From the NCBI RefSeq assembly GCF_000282895.1, contig NZ_ALBQ01000014.1, positions 62,001 through 126,000 of the forward strand: a stretch of DNA of 64,000 nt, written 5' to 3'. Every line of letters starts with the position of its first letter. Within the stretch, counting starts at the first letter, position 1. This document shows positions 44,635 to 53,096 of the stretch, one piece after another. The notes beneath the pieces are model-generated. The model searched no databases and had not been told where the DNA came from. It saw only the letters and a list, made by a program, of their open reading frames with translations. The DNA comes from Sphingomonas sp. ATCC 31555 (GTDB taxonomy: Bacteria > Pseudomonadota > Alphaproteobacteria > Sphingomonadales > Sphingomonadaceae). The position numbers and the translations under genes are program-made.

Positions 44635-45312
44635 TCAGGTCTGCGCGCGGCCTATCCAGTGCAGCCCTGCACCGTATCGGCGAAGCCAGTGGCGATGCGG
44701 CGTCGGATCGGCACCGTACAACTGCTCGACCAGAGCATGGAAATCGGGGCCGTGATTCATGTGGACGCGATGTGCGACTTCATGCGCCACCGTCGCTCGC
44801 CGCACCGCGCTGGGCGCCAGGATCAGTCGCCAGCTATAGCGGATCACGCCGGTAGAGGCGCAGCTGCCCCAGCGGCTCCGCGCGTCGCCGATCGCCACCT
44901 TGGTCACGCGAACGCCCGCCAACGCGGCATATTGAGCGGTTTCCTCGCTCAGCGTTCGTAGCGCCTCCGCGCGCAGCCAGCGCTCGACACGGCGTGCCAG
45001 TCCCTCCGCGGTTCCACCGCACAGCAACTGCCCGCCCGCTTGCCGCACGCCACGAACGCCTGTCACAGGCCAAACGATGGTAAGGTCGCCGTCGCCAAAC
45101 GGAATGCGCGCACCGGGCACGAACGGCCGGCACTCCGGTAGCGTCTCGCGCTGGGCTGCAATCCAGCCCTGCTGCTCGCGCACCCACTGCATCGCCTTGG
45201 CCAGCGACGCTCGCGGCGGTATCGTCAGCCGTATTTTGCCGTCCCGCGGATCGATGGCGAGCCGCATCCGCCGCGCACGGGGATGACGGATGACTTCGAC
45301 ATCGGGTGTCAC
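44635..45312 (-). CDS. YgjP-like (M48-type) metallopeptidase-domain protein
   Basis: A 225-residue protein of the YgjP/DUF45 family: RRMRLAIDPRDGKIRLTIPP N-terminal part, then VTKVAIGDARSRWGSCAS and the zinc motif HEVAHRVHMNHGPDFH (HExxH with a third His). Related to SprT/Wss1-type proteases, but the activity is not established. It starts with GTG overlapping the ycgN stop (GTGA). Confidence 0.85.
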   Translation of the reverse strand: MTPDVEVIRHPRARRMRLAIDPRDGKIRLTIPPRASLAKAMQWVREQQGWIAAQRETLPECRPFVPGARIPFGDGDLTIVWPVTGVRGVRQAGGQLLCGGTAEGLARRVERWLRAEALRTLSEETAQYAALAGVRVTKVAIGDARSRWGSCASTGVIRYSWRLILAPSAVRRATVAHEVAHRVHMNHGPDFHALVEQLYGADPTPHRHWLRRYGAGLHWIGRAQT

Positions 45313-45743
45313 AGCCGCCGATCGGTCATGTGATGTTCGAGATCGCCCGCATCGTCCTCGGAAATCGTCCAGCCGCGCGTCGACTCACCCGCCCGGTGCA
45401 CCGCCTCCGGATCTCCGGAAACGAGATAATGCCAGTCCGGCAGCTTCTCGCCATTGGCCCGCAGCCGATAGGCGCAGGTGGTGGGCAGCCATTCGATGTC
45501 GCCTACGTTGCGGGTCGTCAGCCGCACGCACTCGGGCACATAGGCACGGCGGTGCTTGTAATCCTTGCACCGGCCCATCTTCCGGTCGAGGAGCCGGCAG
45601 GCGACGTTCGTAGCGAACAATTCGCCCGTCTCCTCGTCCTCCAGCTTGTGCAGGCAGCATTTTCCGCAGCCGTCGCACAATGCCTCCCATTGCGCGCGGT
45701 CCAGCGCCTCCAGCGGCAAATCTTCCCAGAATTTAACGGTCAC
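45309..45743 (-). CDS. YcgN-family cysteine-cluster protein (UPF0260)
   Basis: A 144-residue protein with the conserved cysteine set CDGCGKCCLHKLE, ACRLLD, CKDYKHRR, PECVRL and TTCAYRL, expected to bind a metal or an iron-sulfur cluster. Function not known. The GTG at 45743 overlaps the SCO stop (GTGA) and is preferred over the TTG at 45752. The run sco-ycgN-ygjP is one coupled cluster on the minus strand. Confidence 0.87.
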   Translation of the reverse strand: MTVKFWEDLPLEALDRAQWEALCDGCGKCCLHKLEDEETGELFATNVACRLLDRKMGRCKDYKHRRAYVPECVRLTTRNVGDIEWLPTTCAYRLRANGEKLPDWHYLVSGDPEAVHRAGESTRGWTISEDDAGDLEHHMTDRRL

Positions 45744-46324
45744 CGCACCCAATGCTCAAGTTCGGCGACGATCGCCGGGGGATCCTTTTCCAGCGGCAGG
45801 CTGGTGATCGGCTTGCCATCGGGCCCCATCAGATAGGCGACTTCGCTGTGCCCCATCAGATAGCCGGACGGCGTAGGCTGTTTCATATAGGCGATGGCGT
45901 AGGCCTTCGCCACCTGCGCGACTTGTTGCGGGGTGCCGGTCAGGCCGATGAGGCGCGGGTGAAAATTACCGACATATTGCTTCAGCTGCGCAGGCGTATC
46001 GCGTTCGGGATCAACCGAAATGAACAGCGGCACGATCTTCGCCGCCGTGCGGGGCGCCTGCTTCTCCAGCGCGCGGAAGGCCGCACCGATCTTCGCCAGA
46101 TCCGTGGGGCATACGTCCGGGCAATAGGTGTAGCCGAAGTAGACGATGCGATATTTGCCCGCAAAGTCCGCATCCTGCACGCGCTTGCCGTTCTGATCGG
46201 TGAGGGTGAACGGCCCGCCGATCCGCGCCCCCGCCAGCGGGGGTTCGCCGGTATTGTCGGCGCCGCATGCCGCAAGCGCCAACGCGGCCGCCAAAGGTTG
46301 CAGCTTCTGAAACACGCTGTTCAT
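45740..46324 (-). CDS. SCO1/SenC-family copper chaperone lipoprotein
   Basis: A 194-residue protein with a signal sequence ending in a lipobox (LALAACG, so likely a lipoprotein) and a thioredoxin-like domain with the copper site CPDVCP and a distal His (LMGHSEVAYLM). It should deliver copper to the CuA site of cytochrome c oxidase. The start at 46324 (MNSVFQ) is chosen to give a normal signal length; 46339 (MAGDTM) is the alternative. First gene of the sco-ycgN-ygjP run. Confidence 0.9.
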   Translation of the reverse strand: MNSVFQKLQPLAAALALAACGADNTGEPPLAGARIGGPFTLTDQNGKRVQDADFAGKYRIVYFGYTYCPDVCPTDLAKIGAAFRALEKQAPRTAAKIVPLFISVDPERDTPAQLKQYVGNFHPRLIGLTGTPQQVAQVAKAYAIAYMKQPTPSGYLMGHSEVAYLMGPDGKPITSLPLEKDPPAIVAELEHWVR

Positions 46325-46397
46325 GGTGTCACCCGCCATCTTCTGTTAGGGTCCGTTCCGGCAAGCGCCGCCAGTAACCAAGGGTTTTGATCACGCA

Positions 46398-47015
46398 ATG
46401 AACGTTCGCCTTGCTCAGGCCGCCGCGGCGGCTCTTCTGCTCCTGCCGCTTCCGGCACTCGCCCAGGGCGCCGGCCAACCTCGCGAAAGCATCCAGTTCC
46501 TCGACGCGATCCGTAAGCAGGATGGCTCCAAGGTCAACGAGTTCCTGCGCGACAAGGCGACCTCGATGGTCAACGTGAAGGATCCGTACGGCACGGGCGA
46601 GGCCGCGCTGCACATCGTCGTGAAGCGCAGCGATCCCACCTATCTCAGCGTGCTGATCAACCAGCCCGGCGTGAACGTGAACATCCAGGATCGCGAGGGT
46701 AACACGCCGCTGATCTTCGCCGCCGAACGCGGCTGGGTGGCCGGCGTCGAAGCGCTGCTGGCCAAGAAGGCCAACGTCAATCTCGCCAACAATGCCGGGG
46801 TGACACCGCTGATCCGGGCGGTGCTTGCCCATGACGGCGAAGTAGTCCGCAAGCTGCTGGATGCCGGCGCCGATCCCGATCGCAGCGATTTCGGCGGCGG
46901 TCTTTCGGCCCGTGAATATGCCAAGCGGGAAACCCGCTATCCCAGCATCGCCAAAATGCTGGCGGATGCACCGAAAGTAGGGCGGGCTGCAACCGCGGCG
47001 GGGCCGAAGCTCTGA
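46398..47015 (+). CDS. Periplasmic ankyrin-repeat protein
   Basis: A 205-residue secreted protein with signal peptide MNVRLAQAAAAALLLLPLPA (cleavage ALA-Q near 22) and about four ankyrin repeats (about 35-175, e.g. GEAALHIVVKRSDPTYLSVL, GNTPLIFAAERGWVAGVEAL and GVTPLIRAVLAHDGEVVRKL). It is presumably a periplasmic protein-binding partner. Partner unknown. Convergent with mmcB (six bases between stops). Confidence 0.88.
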   Translation: MNVRLAQAAAAALLLLPLPALAQGAGQPRESIQFLDAIRKQDGSKVNEFLRDKATSMVNVKDPYGTGEAALHIVVKRSDPTYLSVLINQPGVNVNIQDREGNTPLIFAAERGWVAGVEALLAKKANVNLANNAGVTPLIRAVLAHDGEVVRKLLDAGADPDRSDFGGGLSAREYAKRETRYPSIAKMLADAPKVGRAATAAGPKL

Positions 47016-47021
47016 CGCTTC

Positions 47022-47528
47022 TCAGAACCCGTCAGCAACGTCGGGATCAAGCATACCCAACAGCCTTCGTCCGGCCCGCCGGGCGAAGGCAAGCGTCGCC
47101 TTCCGCCGCATCGCCGCCGCCAACGGCACCGTAGCCGCTTCGCGCGCCACTGCAGCGTCGTAGCGATCGGCGACGATCAGGCCGGTGCGTTCTGGCAGGA
47201 AATGGGGTTGTTCCAAAGGGCGGAGATCGAATCCGCTGGGCACCGCCCAGAAGAATCGATCGCAATGGCCAAGATATTCGTGCCATTTGCCGTCGCCCAG
47301 CAGATCGGCCCGCGACACCTTGATCTCAACGATCACCACATTGCCTCGCGAATCCAGCGCCATCAGATCGACGCGCCTGCCGCCGTCCAGCGGCACTTCC
47401 GCGATCGCCACGCAATCGTGCCGCAGCAACATGCGGCAAACTCCGCGCACGACATCAGCAGCCACCAGTGGTGCGGCTTCCGTCGTCAGATCGGCAGCGG
47501 GAACGAGCGCGGGCAGGGCAGCGGACAT
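47022..47528 (-). CDS. mmcB: MmcB-family DNA repair nuclease
   Basis: A 168-residue protein with the DUF1052/MmcB PD-(D/E)xK-type core: AIAEVPLDGGRRVDLMALDS, VVIVEIKVSRADLLGDGKW, YLGHCDRFFWAVPSGFDL. In Caulobacter mmcB is induced by DNA damage and is needed for resistance to mitomycin C. Here a LexA box lies 13 bases before the start. Complete. Confidence 0.9.
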   Translation of the reverse strand: MSAALPALVPAADLTTEAAPLVAADVVRGVCRMLLRHDCVAIAEVPLDGGRRVDLMALDSRGNVVIVEIKVSRADLLGDGKWHEYLGHCDRFFWAVPSGFDLRPLEQPHFLPERTGLIVADRYDAAVAREAATVPLAAAMRRKATLAFARRAGRRLLGMLDPDVADGF

Positions 47529-47540
47529 CGTCGCAATTTA

Positions 47541-47555
47541 GAACAAGAAGCGAAC
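47541..47555 (-). promoter_or_regulatory. LexA (SOS) box of mmcB
   Basis: GAAC-AAGAAGC-GAAC on the plus strand, i.e. GTTC-GCTTCTT-GTTC on the mmcB strand, is an exact alphaproteobacterial LexA site (GTTC-N7-GTTC). It is positioned to block transcription of mmcB. Confidence 0.85.
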
Positions 47556-47559
47556 ATAG

Positions 47560-47589
47560 AAAAGCCGCCGAATCGCTTCGGCGGCTTTT
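47560..47589 (-). terminator. Intrinsic terminator of the cell wall hydrolase gene
   Basis: AAAAGCCGCCGAA (47560-47572) pairs perfectly with TTCGGCGGCTTTT (47577-47589). Read on the minus strand it follows the hydrolase stop by 24 bases and ends in TTTT, just before the mmcB LexA box. Confidence 0.85.
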
Positions 47590-47612
47590 CTGCTGTCTCC
47601 ACCCGTAGCGGG

Positions 47613-48263
47613 TCAGCGATAGAAGACGTGGTTCCCAACGGTCGCGACGGTCGCGCGGCCGAAATTAGGGCTGACATAACGCGCATGGAAATACAGCGCG
47701 TCGCCCGCCGGGCTCTCCCACAGATTCTTACGGGCAACCTGCGCCACGGCCATCGCACGACGCCACTGGGCATTGTCGGGCGCCTTGGGCAGCTTGCCAC
47801 CGCGAACGAAGGAAAACTGGCCACGCTGGGTGATTACCGAGCAGACCGAGCCAGGGAAGCGCCCCGACGTGCTGCGGTTAAGGATCACATCGGCGACTGC
47901 GAGCTGGCCGGAGAGAGGCTCGCTGCGAGCTTCGTAATAGACGCCGGTTGCCAGGCAGCGCAGTTCGCGATCGTCTTCGAGCGCGACCGCTTCTTCCTGC
48001 GAATCCACTGCTTCGGACAGGCTGGCATATTCAGGCTTGGGATCGGCGGTGGCCTCCGCCTGCTGCTCGACCGCGGCATCGCCTGCGGGAACCTGCACGG
48101 ACGGGGAGGCGTTCTGATTCTGAACCGGGATCGGTTGTACCATCGCGCGACCCTGGAGGTCCTGCGGCACGGCCGGGTTCAGGTTGAGCGTGGCGGCATT
48201 TGCCAGTGCGCCAGCGCAAAAAGTCACAGCTGCAAAGGTTGCAGCCCGTGGCAAGAGCTTCAT
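47613..48263 (-). CDS. SleB-type cell wall hydrolase
   Basis: A 216-residue exported protein: signal peptide (MKLLPRAATFAAVTFCAGAL), a low-complexity linker rich in Gln/Ala/Glu, and a Hydrolase_2 (SleB) domain (about 105-216) with CLATGVYYEARSEPLSGQL, ADVILNRSTSGRFPGSVC and ALYFHARYVSPNF. The Glu in YYEARSE is the expected catalytic acid of a lytic transglycosylase-like peptidoglycan hydrolase. The start at 48263 follows a run of A's. Confidence 0.88.
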   Translation of the reverse strand: MKLLPRAATFAAVTFCAGALANAATLNLNPAVPQDLQGRAMVQPIPVQNQNASPSVQVPAGDAAVEQQAEATADPKPEYASLSEAVDSQEEAVALEDDRELRCLATGVYYEARSEPLSGQLAVADVILNRSTSGRFPGSVCSVITQRGQFSFVRGGKLPKAPDNAQWRRAMAVAQVARKNLWESPAGDALYFHARYVSPNFGRATVATVGNHVFYR

Positions 48264-48425
48264 TTTTTTACAGTAATGTGCGGTTGGCGCGCGGACAGCC
48301 ATTGCTCCAACGGAGACGAGACCGCCGGGCTTACCCCCCGACTGCGTAACCGATCGACTTCACACCCCGAACGGCACAACGCGATTTGACGTTGTCGAAC
48401 CCTTTCGCGGGATGGCGCTGGAGTG

Positions 48426-48767
48426 TCAAGAAAGGTTCATCGTTTCAGCGGCGAACCGTTCGGCGCCTGCGATATCCAGTTCGACGACCCACAAATCAGG
48501 ATCGCGCTCGCGCCGCCTTCGCCAGTAAGCGCTCGCCTCTGCCTCTCCGGCTAGGTCGCCGGGACCCGAGGGCAGCAGCGCAGGCAAGCCCGCCGGCCCG
48601 ATCCCGCGTTCAACGAAGCGTGGGCGCGTACCGCGCTCGAGCAGTAGGAGCAGTATCGCGCCGGAGGTCGCATCGCCCTTCGCCAGCACCATCGCGGACC
48701 CGCCTTCGGCATCGGCGCGGCGTATCAGCGCGCTCACCAGCGTCGCGCTGGTCAGGCGCGGCATCAT
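48426..48767 (-). CDS. DUF1491 family protein
   Basis: A 113-residue alphaproteobacterial protein of unknown function (LTSATLVSALIRRADAEGGS, AMVLAKGDATSGAILLLLLE, DLWVVELDIAGAERF). The start at 48767 overlaps the upstream thioesterase stop (ATGA). It is the last gene of a minus-strand run that begins at hpf. I know the family only as conserved, with no assigned role. Confidence 0.82.
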   Translation of the reverse strand: MMPRLTSATLVSALIRRADAEGGSAMVLAKGDATSGAILLLLLERGTRPRFVERGIGPAGLPALLPSGPGDLAGEAEASAYWRRRRERDPDLWVVELDIAGAERFAAETMNLS

Positions 48768-49240
48768 GCGGTGCGGTAGCCGGGCAGGGTGGCGAGCGGG
48801 ATTCGGGAGCGCATGAAGGTGCCAGTGCCGCGCGCCGCTTCCTCGCCGCGCGCGTCGATCAGCCGCGCCTCCGCCACGAACACGCGCCGCTGACCGCTCA
48901 CCCATCGCCCCTCGGCAATCACCGGGCCTTCGGGCAGCGGCCTGGTGAGCAGCAGGTTGAATGCCGTCGTCAGCAGAAACCGATCGGTGACCAGGCTGTT
49001 CGCCGCATAGAAGGCGGCATCGTCGAGCATCTTGAAATAGCTGGTACCATGCGCGGCTCCCGCGGCATGGAAGAAGCGCGCGTCCACCTCGAACCGGATG
49101 CGCGCCACACCGGCTTCGGGGATCTCGAGGACGGACGGGAAAAGCTGATTGATGGGTGCCGCGGCGTAGAGCGATTCCAGCGCGCGGTAATGCGCTTCCG
49201 CACCGGTGGGGGCCACGGCCCCCGCCTCAAGCGGCGTCAC
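48764..49240 (-). CDS. PaaI-type hotdog thioesterase
   Basis: A 158-residue hotdog-fold acyl-CoA thioesterase (VARIRFEVDARFFHAAGAAH, HGTSYFKMLDDAAFYAANS with the catalytic Asp, and FVAEARLIDARGEEAARGTG). The start is GTG at 49240 (VTPLEAGAV), overlapping the ptsN stop by fourteen bases. Substrate not predictable. Confidence 0.85.
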   Translation of the reverse strand: MTPLEAGAVAPTGAEAHYRALESLYAAAPINQLFPSVLEIPEAGVARIRFEVDARFFHAAGAAHGTSYFKMLDDAAFYAANSLVTDRFLLTTAFNLLLTRPLPEGPVIAEGRWVSGQRRVFVAEARLIDARGEEAARGTGTFMRSRIPLATLPGYRTA

Positions 49241-49694
49241 GCGCCTCGACCCCGGTGAGCAGCGCGAAGAGCGCATCGGGCGACCCGGCGCCGCGCAGCT
49301 TCTCGGCGAACGGGCGCTCACGCAGCCGGCGCGATACCGATGCCAGGGCCTTCAGATGCTCGCTCCCGGCATTGCTGGGGGAAAGCAGCATAAACACCAG
49401 GTCCACCGGCAGATCGTCGACCGCCCCGAAATCGACCGGCTGTGCCAGTCGCGCGAACACCCCGCACACACGCGGCAGATCGTCCAGCCGCGCATGGGGG
49501 ATGGCGATGCCAGCGCCAAAGCCGGTGGAGCCGAGCCGCTCGCGTTCGGCCAGCCGCTCGGCCACCAGCCGCGGGTCGACGCCATGCGCCATCGCCGCAG
49601 TGGCGCCAAGCTGCTGGAACAGCGCCTTCTTGTTACCCGCCGTTACGCCGGCGAGCACCGCCTCCGGCACGAGCAAATCGCTCAGATCAGTCAT
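49227..49694 (-). CDS. ptsN: PtsN, nitrogen PTS EIIA-like protein
   Basis: A 155-residue EIIA-Ntr with the phosphorylated His in GIAIPHARLDDL (about residue 65) and LVFMLLSPSNAGSEHLKALA. It is the last carrier of the PtsP-PtsO-PtsN chain, which regulates K+ uptake, nitrogen and stress genes. The start at 49694 (MTDLSDLL) is the family start. It directly follows hpf (42-base gap), as in many proteobacteria. Confidence 0.93.
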   Translation of the reverse strand: MTDLSDLLVPEAVLAGVTAGNKKALFQQLGATAAMAHGVDPRLVAERLAERERLGSTGFGAGIAIPHARLDDLPRVCGVFARLAQPVDFGAVDDLPVDLVFMLLSPSNAGSEHLKALASVSRRLRERPFAEKLRGAGSPDALFALLTGVEARDAA

Positions 49695-49736
49695 TGTCGT
49701 TCCAAAGAAGCGGCTGCCCGCGGGCAAGCCGGCGCC

Positions 49737-50336
49737 TTACGCCGGTGCGCGGTTGGGCTCAACCCAGCCGATTGTACCGTCACCGCGGCGATACACCATA
49801 TTATAAGCCCCGGTGCCGCTGTTGCGGAACAGAAGCGCGTTGGTGTGACGCAGATCGAGCATCATCACCGCGTCCGATACGGTCGCATCCGGCACGTCGA
49901 CGCGCGTCTCGGCGATCACCAGGGGCGCATCGGCCACCTCTTCCTCGGCGTGCGGTTCCTGGAACAGCGTGTAGCCGGCATTGTCGAAGCCATTGTCGTA
50001 CGCGCCGCCCTCAGCCAGTGCGATCACCTCGTTCGGCCGGCGATCCTTCAGACGGCGAACATAGCGGCGCAATTGCTTGTCGATCCGGTCCGCTGCACCA
50101 TCAAACGCGCCATGCGCTTCCATGCCGCTGTTGGTCGCCTTCAGCACCAGCCCCTGCGTCACGTGCATCACGATGTCACAGGTGAATCCGTTGTCATGCG
50201 GCCCCTTGCCGAAGGTGATCTGCGACGAAATGGCGCGGGAGAAATACTTGTCGGCGATACCCTGGACCCGATCCGTCACCTGCGTCTTGAGCGCTGCGCC
50301 CGTATCGACCTGATGCCCCGAGATCCGGATATCCAT
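49737..50336 (-). CDS. hpf: Ribosome hibernation-promoting factor, long form
   Basis: A 199-residue long-type HPF: an N-terminal YfiA/HPF domain (about 1-105, MDIRISGHQVDTGAALKTQV, ALLKAT-type strand) and a C-terminal dimerisation domain (about 135-199, MMLDLRHTNALLFRNSGTGA, YNMVYRRGDGTIGWVEP). The long form dimerises ribosomes into 100S particles. The start at 50336 is fixed by a GGAGGT three bases before the ATG region, one of the best ribosome-binding sites in the window. Confidence 0.94.
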   Translation of the reverse strand: MDIRISGHQVDTGAALKTQVTDRVQGIADKYFSRAISSQITFGKGPHDNGFTCDIVMHVTQGLVLKATNSGMEAHGAFDGAADRIDKQLRRYVRRLKDRRPNEVIALAEGGAYDNGFDNAGYTLFQEPHAEEEVADAPLVIAETRVDVPDATVSDAVMMLDLRHTNALLFRNSGTGAYNMVYRRGDGTIGWVEPNRAPA

Positions 50337-50370
50337 ATGTACCTCCACTTCGCAATTAGGGACGAGCGAC

Positions 50371-51081
50371 CTAGGGCTGCGCCGGAACCGCGTCGATTGT
50401 GGGAACACCCCATAGCGGCTCGTCCAGGGACTTCAGAAACGCTGCGTGCCGTTCAAGTTCCATCGCACTCGCGGTGAACCGCCGCGCCGGCCGGACGTGC
50501 ACCCGAGTCGGCGCCTCTGCGACGGTTTCCGGCATCACCGGCACCTCCTCGGCCAGGCCCAGCGTAATCTGGCGGCCGCCGGTCAGCTCGACATAGACCT
50601 GCGCCAGCAGCTGCGCGTCGAGCAGCGCGCCGTGCAGCGTACGCGCGCTCAGATCGATGCCGTAGCGGCTGCACAGCGCATCGAGCGTATGCTTGGCGCC
50701 GGGATGGCGGGTGCGGGCGAGCACCAGCGTATCGACCATGCGGCTCAGGTCGACAAGCGGCCGGCTGCAGCGGCCGAGCTCGCCGTTGAGGAAGCTGAAA
50801 TCGAAGCCCGCATTGTGCGCGACCATCGGCGAATCGCCGATGAAGTCGAGCAGATCCTCGACGACATCCTCGAACACCGGCTTGTCGGAGAGGAATCGTT
50901 CGGACAGGCCGTGGACGTTGAACGCCTCCACCGGCATCGGCCGCTGCGGATTGATATAGGCGTGGAAATGGTTGCCGGTGGCAACCCGGTTGACCAGCTC
51001 GACACAGCCGATTTCGACGAGGCGATCTCCGCCTGAGAAGCTGAGTCCCGTCGTTTCGGTGTCAAACACGATTTCCCGCAT
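50371..51081 (-). CDS. dnaQ: DNA polymerase III epsilon subunit
   Basis: A 236-residue 3'-5' proofreading exonuclease with DEDDh motifs: FDTETTGL (Exo I), HNAGFDFSFLN (Exo II) and LHGALLDAQLL (Exo III, with the His and Asp). A C-terminal tail (about 185-236) binds the polymerase alpha subunit. The start at 51081 (MREIVFDTET) is chosen over a GTG at 51096, which overlaps the coaE stop. Part of the origin-side cluster coaE-dnaQ. Confidence 0.95.
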   Translation of the reverse strand: MREIVFDTETTGLSFSGGDRLVEIGCVELVNRVATGNHFHAYINPQRPMPVEAFNVHGLSERFLSDKPVFEDVVEDLLDFIGDSPMVAHNAGFDFSFLNGELGRCSRPLVDLSRMVDTLVLARTRHPGAKHTLDALCSRYGIDLSARTLHGALLDAQLLAQVYVELTGGRQITLGLAEEVPVMPETVAEAPTRVHVRPARRFTASAMELERHAAFLKSLDEPLWGVPTIDAVPAQP

Positions 51082-51088
51082 GGAGCGC

Positions 51089-51694
51089 TTATCCACCCGC
51101 AGGCGGCGCGAGGCAAGCGATGACCGTGCGTACGCAATCTTCCGTAACCTGCAGACCTTCGCCGGTGGGAATCACGAAATCGGCGCGGGCGCGCTTTTCG
51201 GCGTCGGGCATTTGCCGGGCGAGAATGGCCTCGAACCGCTCTGCGGTCATGCCGGGGCGGGCGAGAACGCGCTCGCGCTGCACCTCGGGCGGTGCGGATA
51301 CGACCGCAATCTTGTCGACATGCCGCCAGCCGCCCGCCTCGAACAGCAACGGTACGTCAAGAACGACGAGTGGCGCGTCGGCGTGCATCGCCAGGAACGA
51401 CTCGCGCGCCTCTGCGACGGCGGGGTGCAGAATCGCTTCGAGTCGGGCGAACGCGGTGGGGTCGGCCATCACCGCTTCCCGCAACAGCGTGCGATTCACG
51501 CCGAGCTCGGTAGTCGTGTCTGGAAATTCGGCCTCGATCGCTGCTACCGCTGCGCCATTGGGCCCCTGTAGGTGGTGGACGATGGCGTCTGCATCGAACA
51601 CCGGCACGCCGCCCGCCGCGAACATCGCCGCCACGGTCGACTTGCCCATGCCGATCGAGCCGGTGAGCCCGAGCACGATCGGCCGCCTGCTCAT
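51089..51694 (-). CDS. coaE: Dephospho-CoA kinase
   Basis: A 201-residue P-loop kinase for the last step of CoA synthesis. Walker A GLTGSIGMGKSTVA, DADAIVHHLQGPNG, LDVPLLFEAGGW and DFVIPTGEG are all present. It overlaps aroE by four bases (ATGA). Confidence 0.95.
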   Translation of the reverse strand: MSRRPIVLGLTGSIGMGKSTVAAMFAAGGVPVFDADAIVHHLQGPNGAAVAAIEAEFPDTTTELGVNRTLLREAVMADPTAFARLEAILHPAVAEARESFLAMHADAPLVVLDVPLLFEAGGWRHVDKIAVVSAPPEVQRERVLARPGMTAERFEAILARQMPDAEKRARADFVIPTGEGLQVTEDCVRTVIACLAPPAGG

Positions 51695-52500
51695 GCGGTA
51701 AGCAGTGCGCGCAGTTCCTCGTCGCGGTCGCGCGGGGGCTCGGCGCCGAAGAACAGTTCGAAGGCAAGCGCGGCCTGACCGACCAGCATCTCGAGTCCGT
51801 CCACCGTGTCCAGCTCGCGGTCCCGTGCCTGGGCGAGCAGCGGCGTCTCGAGCGGGGCGTAGACGATATCGTACACCACCGCATGTTCGGGCAGCGGATC
51901 GAGGTCCAGCTCGAGCGGGGGCTGGCCACCCATGCCGAGCGGGCTGGCGTTGACCAGGAGGTCGGCCGCGGGCAGCGCCACGCCGATCGGCAAAGCATCG
52001 CCCTTCACCCCGAAGCTCGAGAGCAGCGCCGCCGCCTTGAGCACGTTGCGGTTGAGGATGGTCACTCGGCCGATACCCACGCGAGACAGCGCGAACAGGA
52101 CCGCCCGGGCGCCACCGCCGGCGCCGACTACCACCGCGTGGCGGCCTTCGAGTTCCAGTCCAGCGATCGGCGAGAAGAAGCCGCCTGCATCGGTATTGGT
52201 GCCGATCAGCGTGCCGTCCTCGCCGCGGATCACGGTGTTCATCGCTCCGATCGTGCCGCGCACCCCGCCGGGATCACCGACCAGGTCCATCACCGCCAGC
52301 TTGTGTGGGATGGTGACGTTGCAGCCGCGCCAATCGGCATCGTCCTTCGCGCGAGCGAAATAGCCGGCGAGATCGTCGCCCAGCACATGGGTGCGGCGGT
52401 AATCGCCCTCCAGACCCAGCGCATCGAGCCAGAATTTATGGATGATCGGCGATTTCGAATGGGCGATCGGATCGCCGATCACCTCGGCATAACGAGTCAC
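51691..52500 (-). CDS. aroE: Shikimate dehydrogenase
   Basis: A 269-residue NADP-dependent enzyme converting 3-dehydroshikimate to shikimate. Shikimate-binding GDPIAHSKSP and NVTIPHKLAVM (catalytic Lys), NTDAGGFFSPI, and the Rossmann loop VVVGAGGGARAVLFALS are visible. The start is GTG at 52500, overlapping the maf stop (GTGA). Confidence 0.95.
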   Translation of the reverse strand: MTRYAEVIGDPIAHSKSPIIHKFWLDALGLEGDYRRTHVLGDDLAGYFARAKDDADWRGCNVTIPHKLAVMDLVGDPGGVRGTIGAMNTVIRGEDGTLIGTNTDAGGFFSPIAGLELEGRHAVVVGAGGGARAVLFALSRVGIGRVTILNRNVLKAAALLSSFGVKGDALPIGVALPAADLLVNASPLGMGGQPPLELDLDPLPEHAVVYDIVYAPLETPLLAQARDRELDTVDGLEMLVGQAALAFELFFGAEPPRDRDEELRALLTA

Positions 52501-53096
52501 TTGGGCATCACTCCCCGGGTGCGCAAATAGTCGAGAATCGGCAGCAGCGGCATGCCGAGGATGGTGAAATGGCTGCCCTCGGTGCGGTGGAACAGCTGCA
52601 CGCCAGGTCCTTCGATCCGGAAGCAGCCGACACAGCCGGCGATGGCGGGCCATTCCAGGTCGAGATAGGATTCGATGAACGCCTCGCTCAGCGGCCGGAC
52701 GTGGAGTCGCGCCCGATCGACGTGCCGCCAGACCGGGCGGCCGCCCTCGGCGATCACCGCGGCGCTGTAGATGTCGTGGGTCTTGCCCGACATGCGCTGA
52801 AGATGGTCGCGCGCCTGTTCGCGGCTCTCGGGCTTGTCGAGCAAGCTGCCATCGTCGAGCGCGACCAGCGAATCGCCGCCGAGCACCAGCGCCTGCGGCG
52901 CCATGCGTGAGACCTTGAGCGCCTTGAGCTCGGCGAGCGCGTCGGCAAGGTCACGGGGAGACGTGCCCTCGGCAAGCAGCGATGTTTTGGCGCTGGCCTC
53001 GTCGACCAGGGCGGGCAGCGCCTCGTGCGCCACCCCGGCGGCATCGAGCATCGCCCGGCGCGACGCGCTCTGGGAAGCGAGAACCAGAGTCGGCAT
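52497..53096 (-). CDS. Maf family nucleotide pyrophosphatase
   Basis: A 199-residue Maf protein (VLASQSASRRAMLDAAG, GGDSLVALDDGSLLDKP, HFTILGMPLLPIL). Maf-type enzymes hydrolyse modified or non-canonical NTPs. This one reads as the YceF-like alphaproteobacterial branch. Its start overlaps the upstream ppsR stop (TAATG). Part of the conserved ppsR-maf-aroE-coaE-dnaQ block beside the origin. Confidence 0.92.
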   Translation of the reverse strand: MPTLVLASQSASRRAMLDAAGVAHEALPALVDEASAKTSLLAEGTSPRDLADALAELKALKVSRMAPQALVLGGDSLVALDDGSLLDKPESREQARDHLQRMSGKTHDIYSAAVIAEGGRPVWRHVDRARLHVRPLSEAFIESYLDLEWPAIAGCVGCFRIEGPGVQLFHRTEGSHFTILGMPLLPILDYLRTRGVMPK

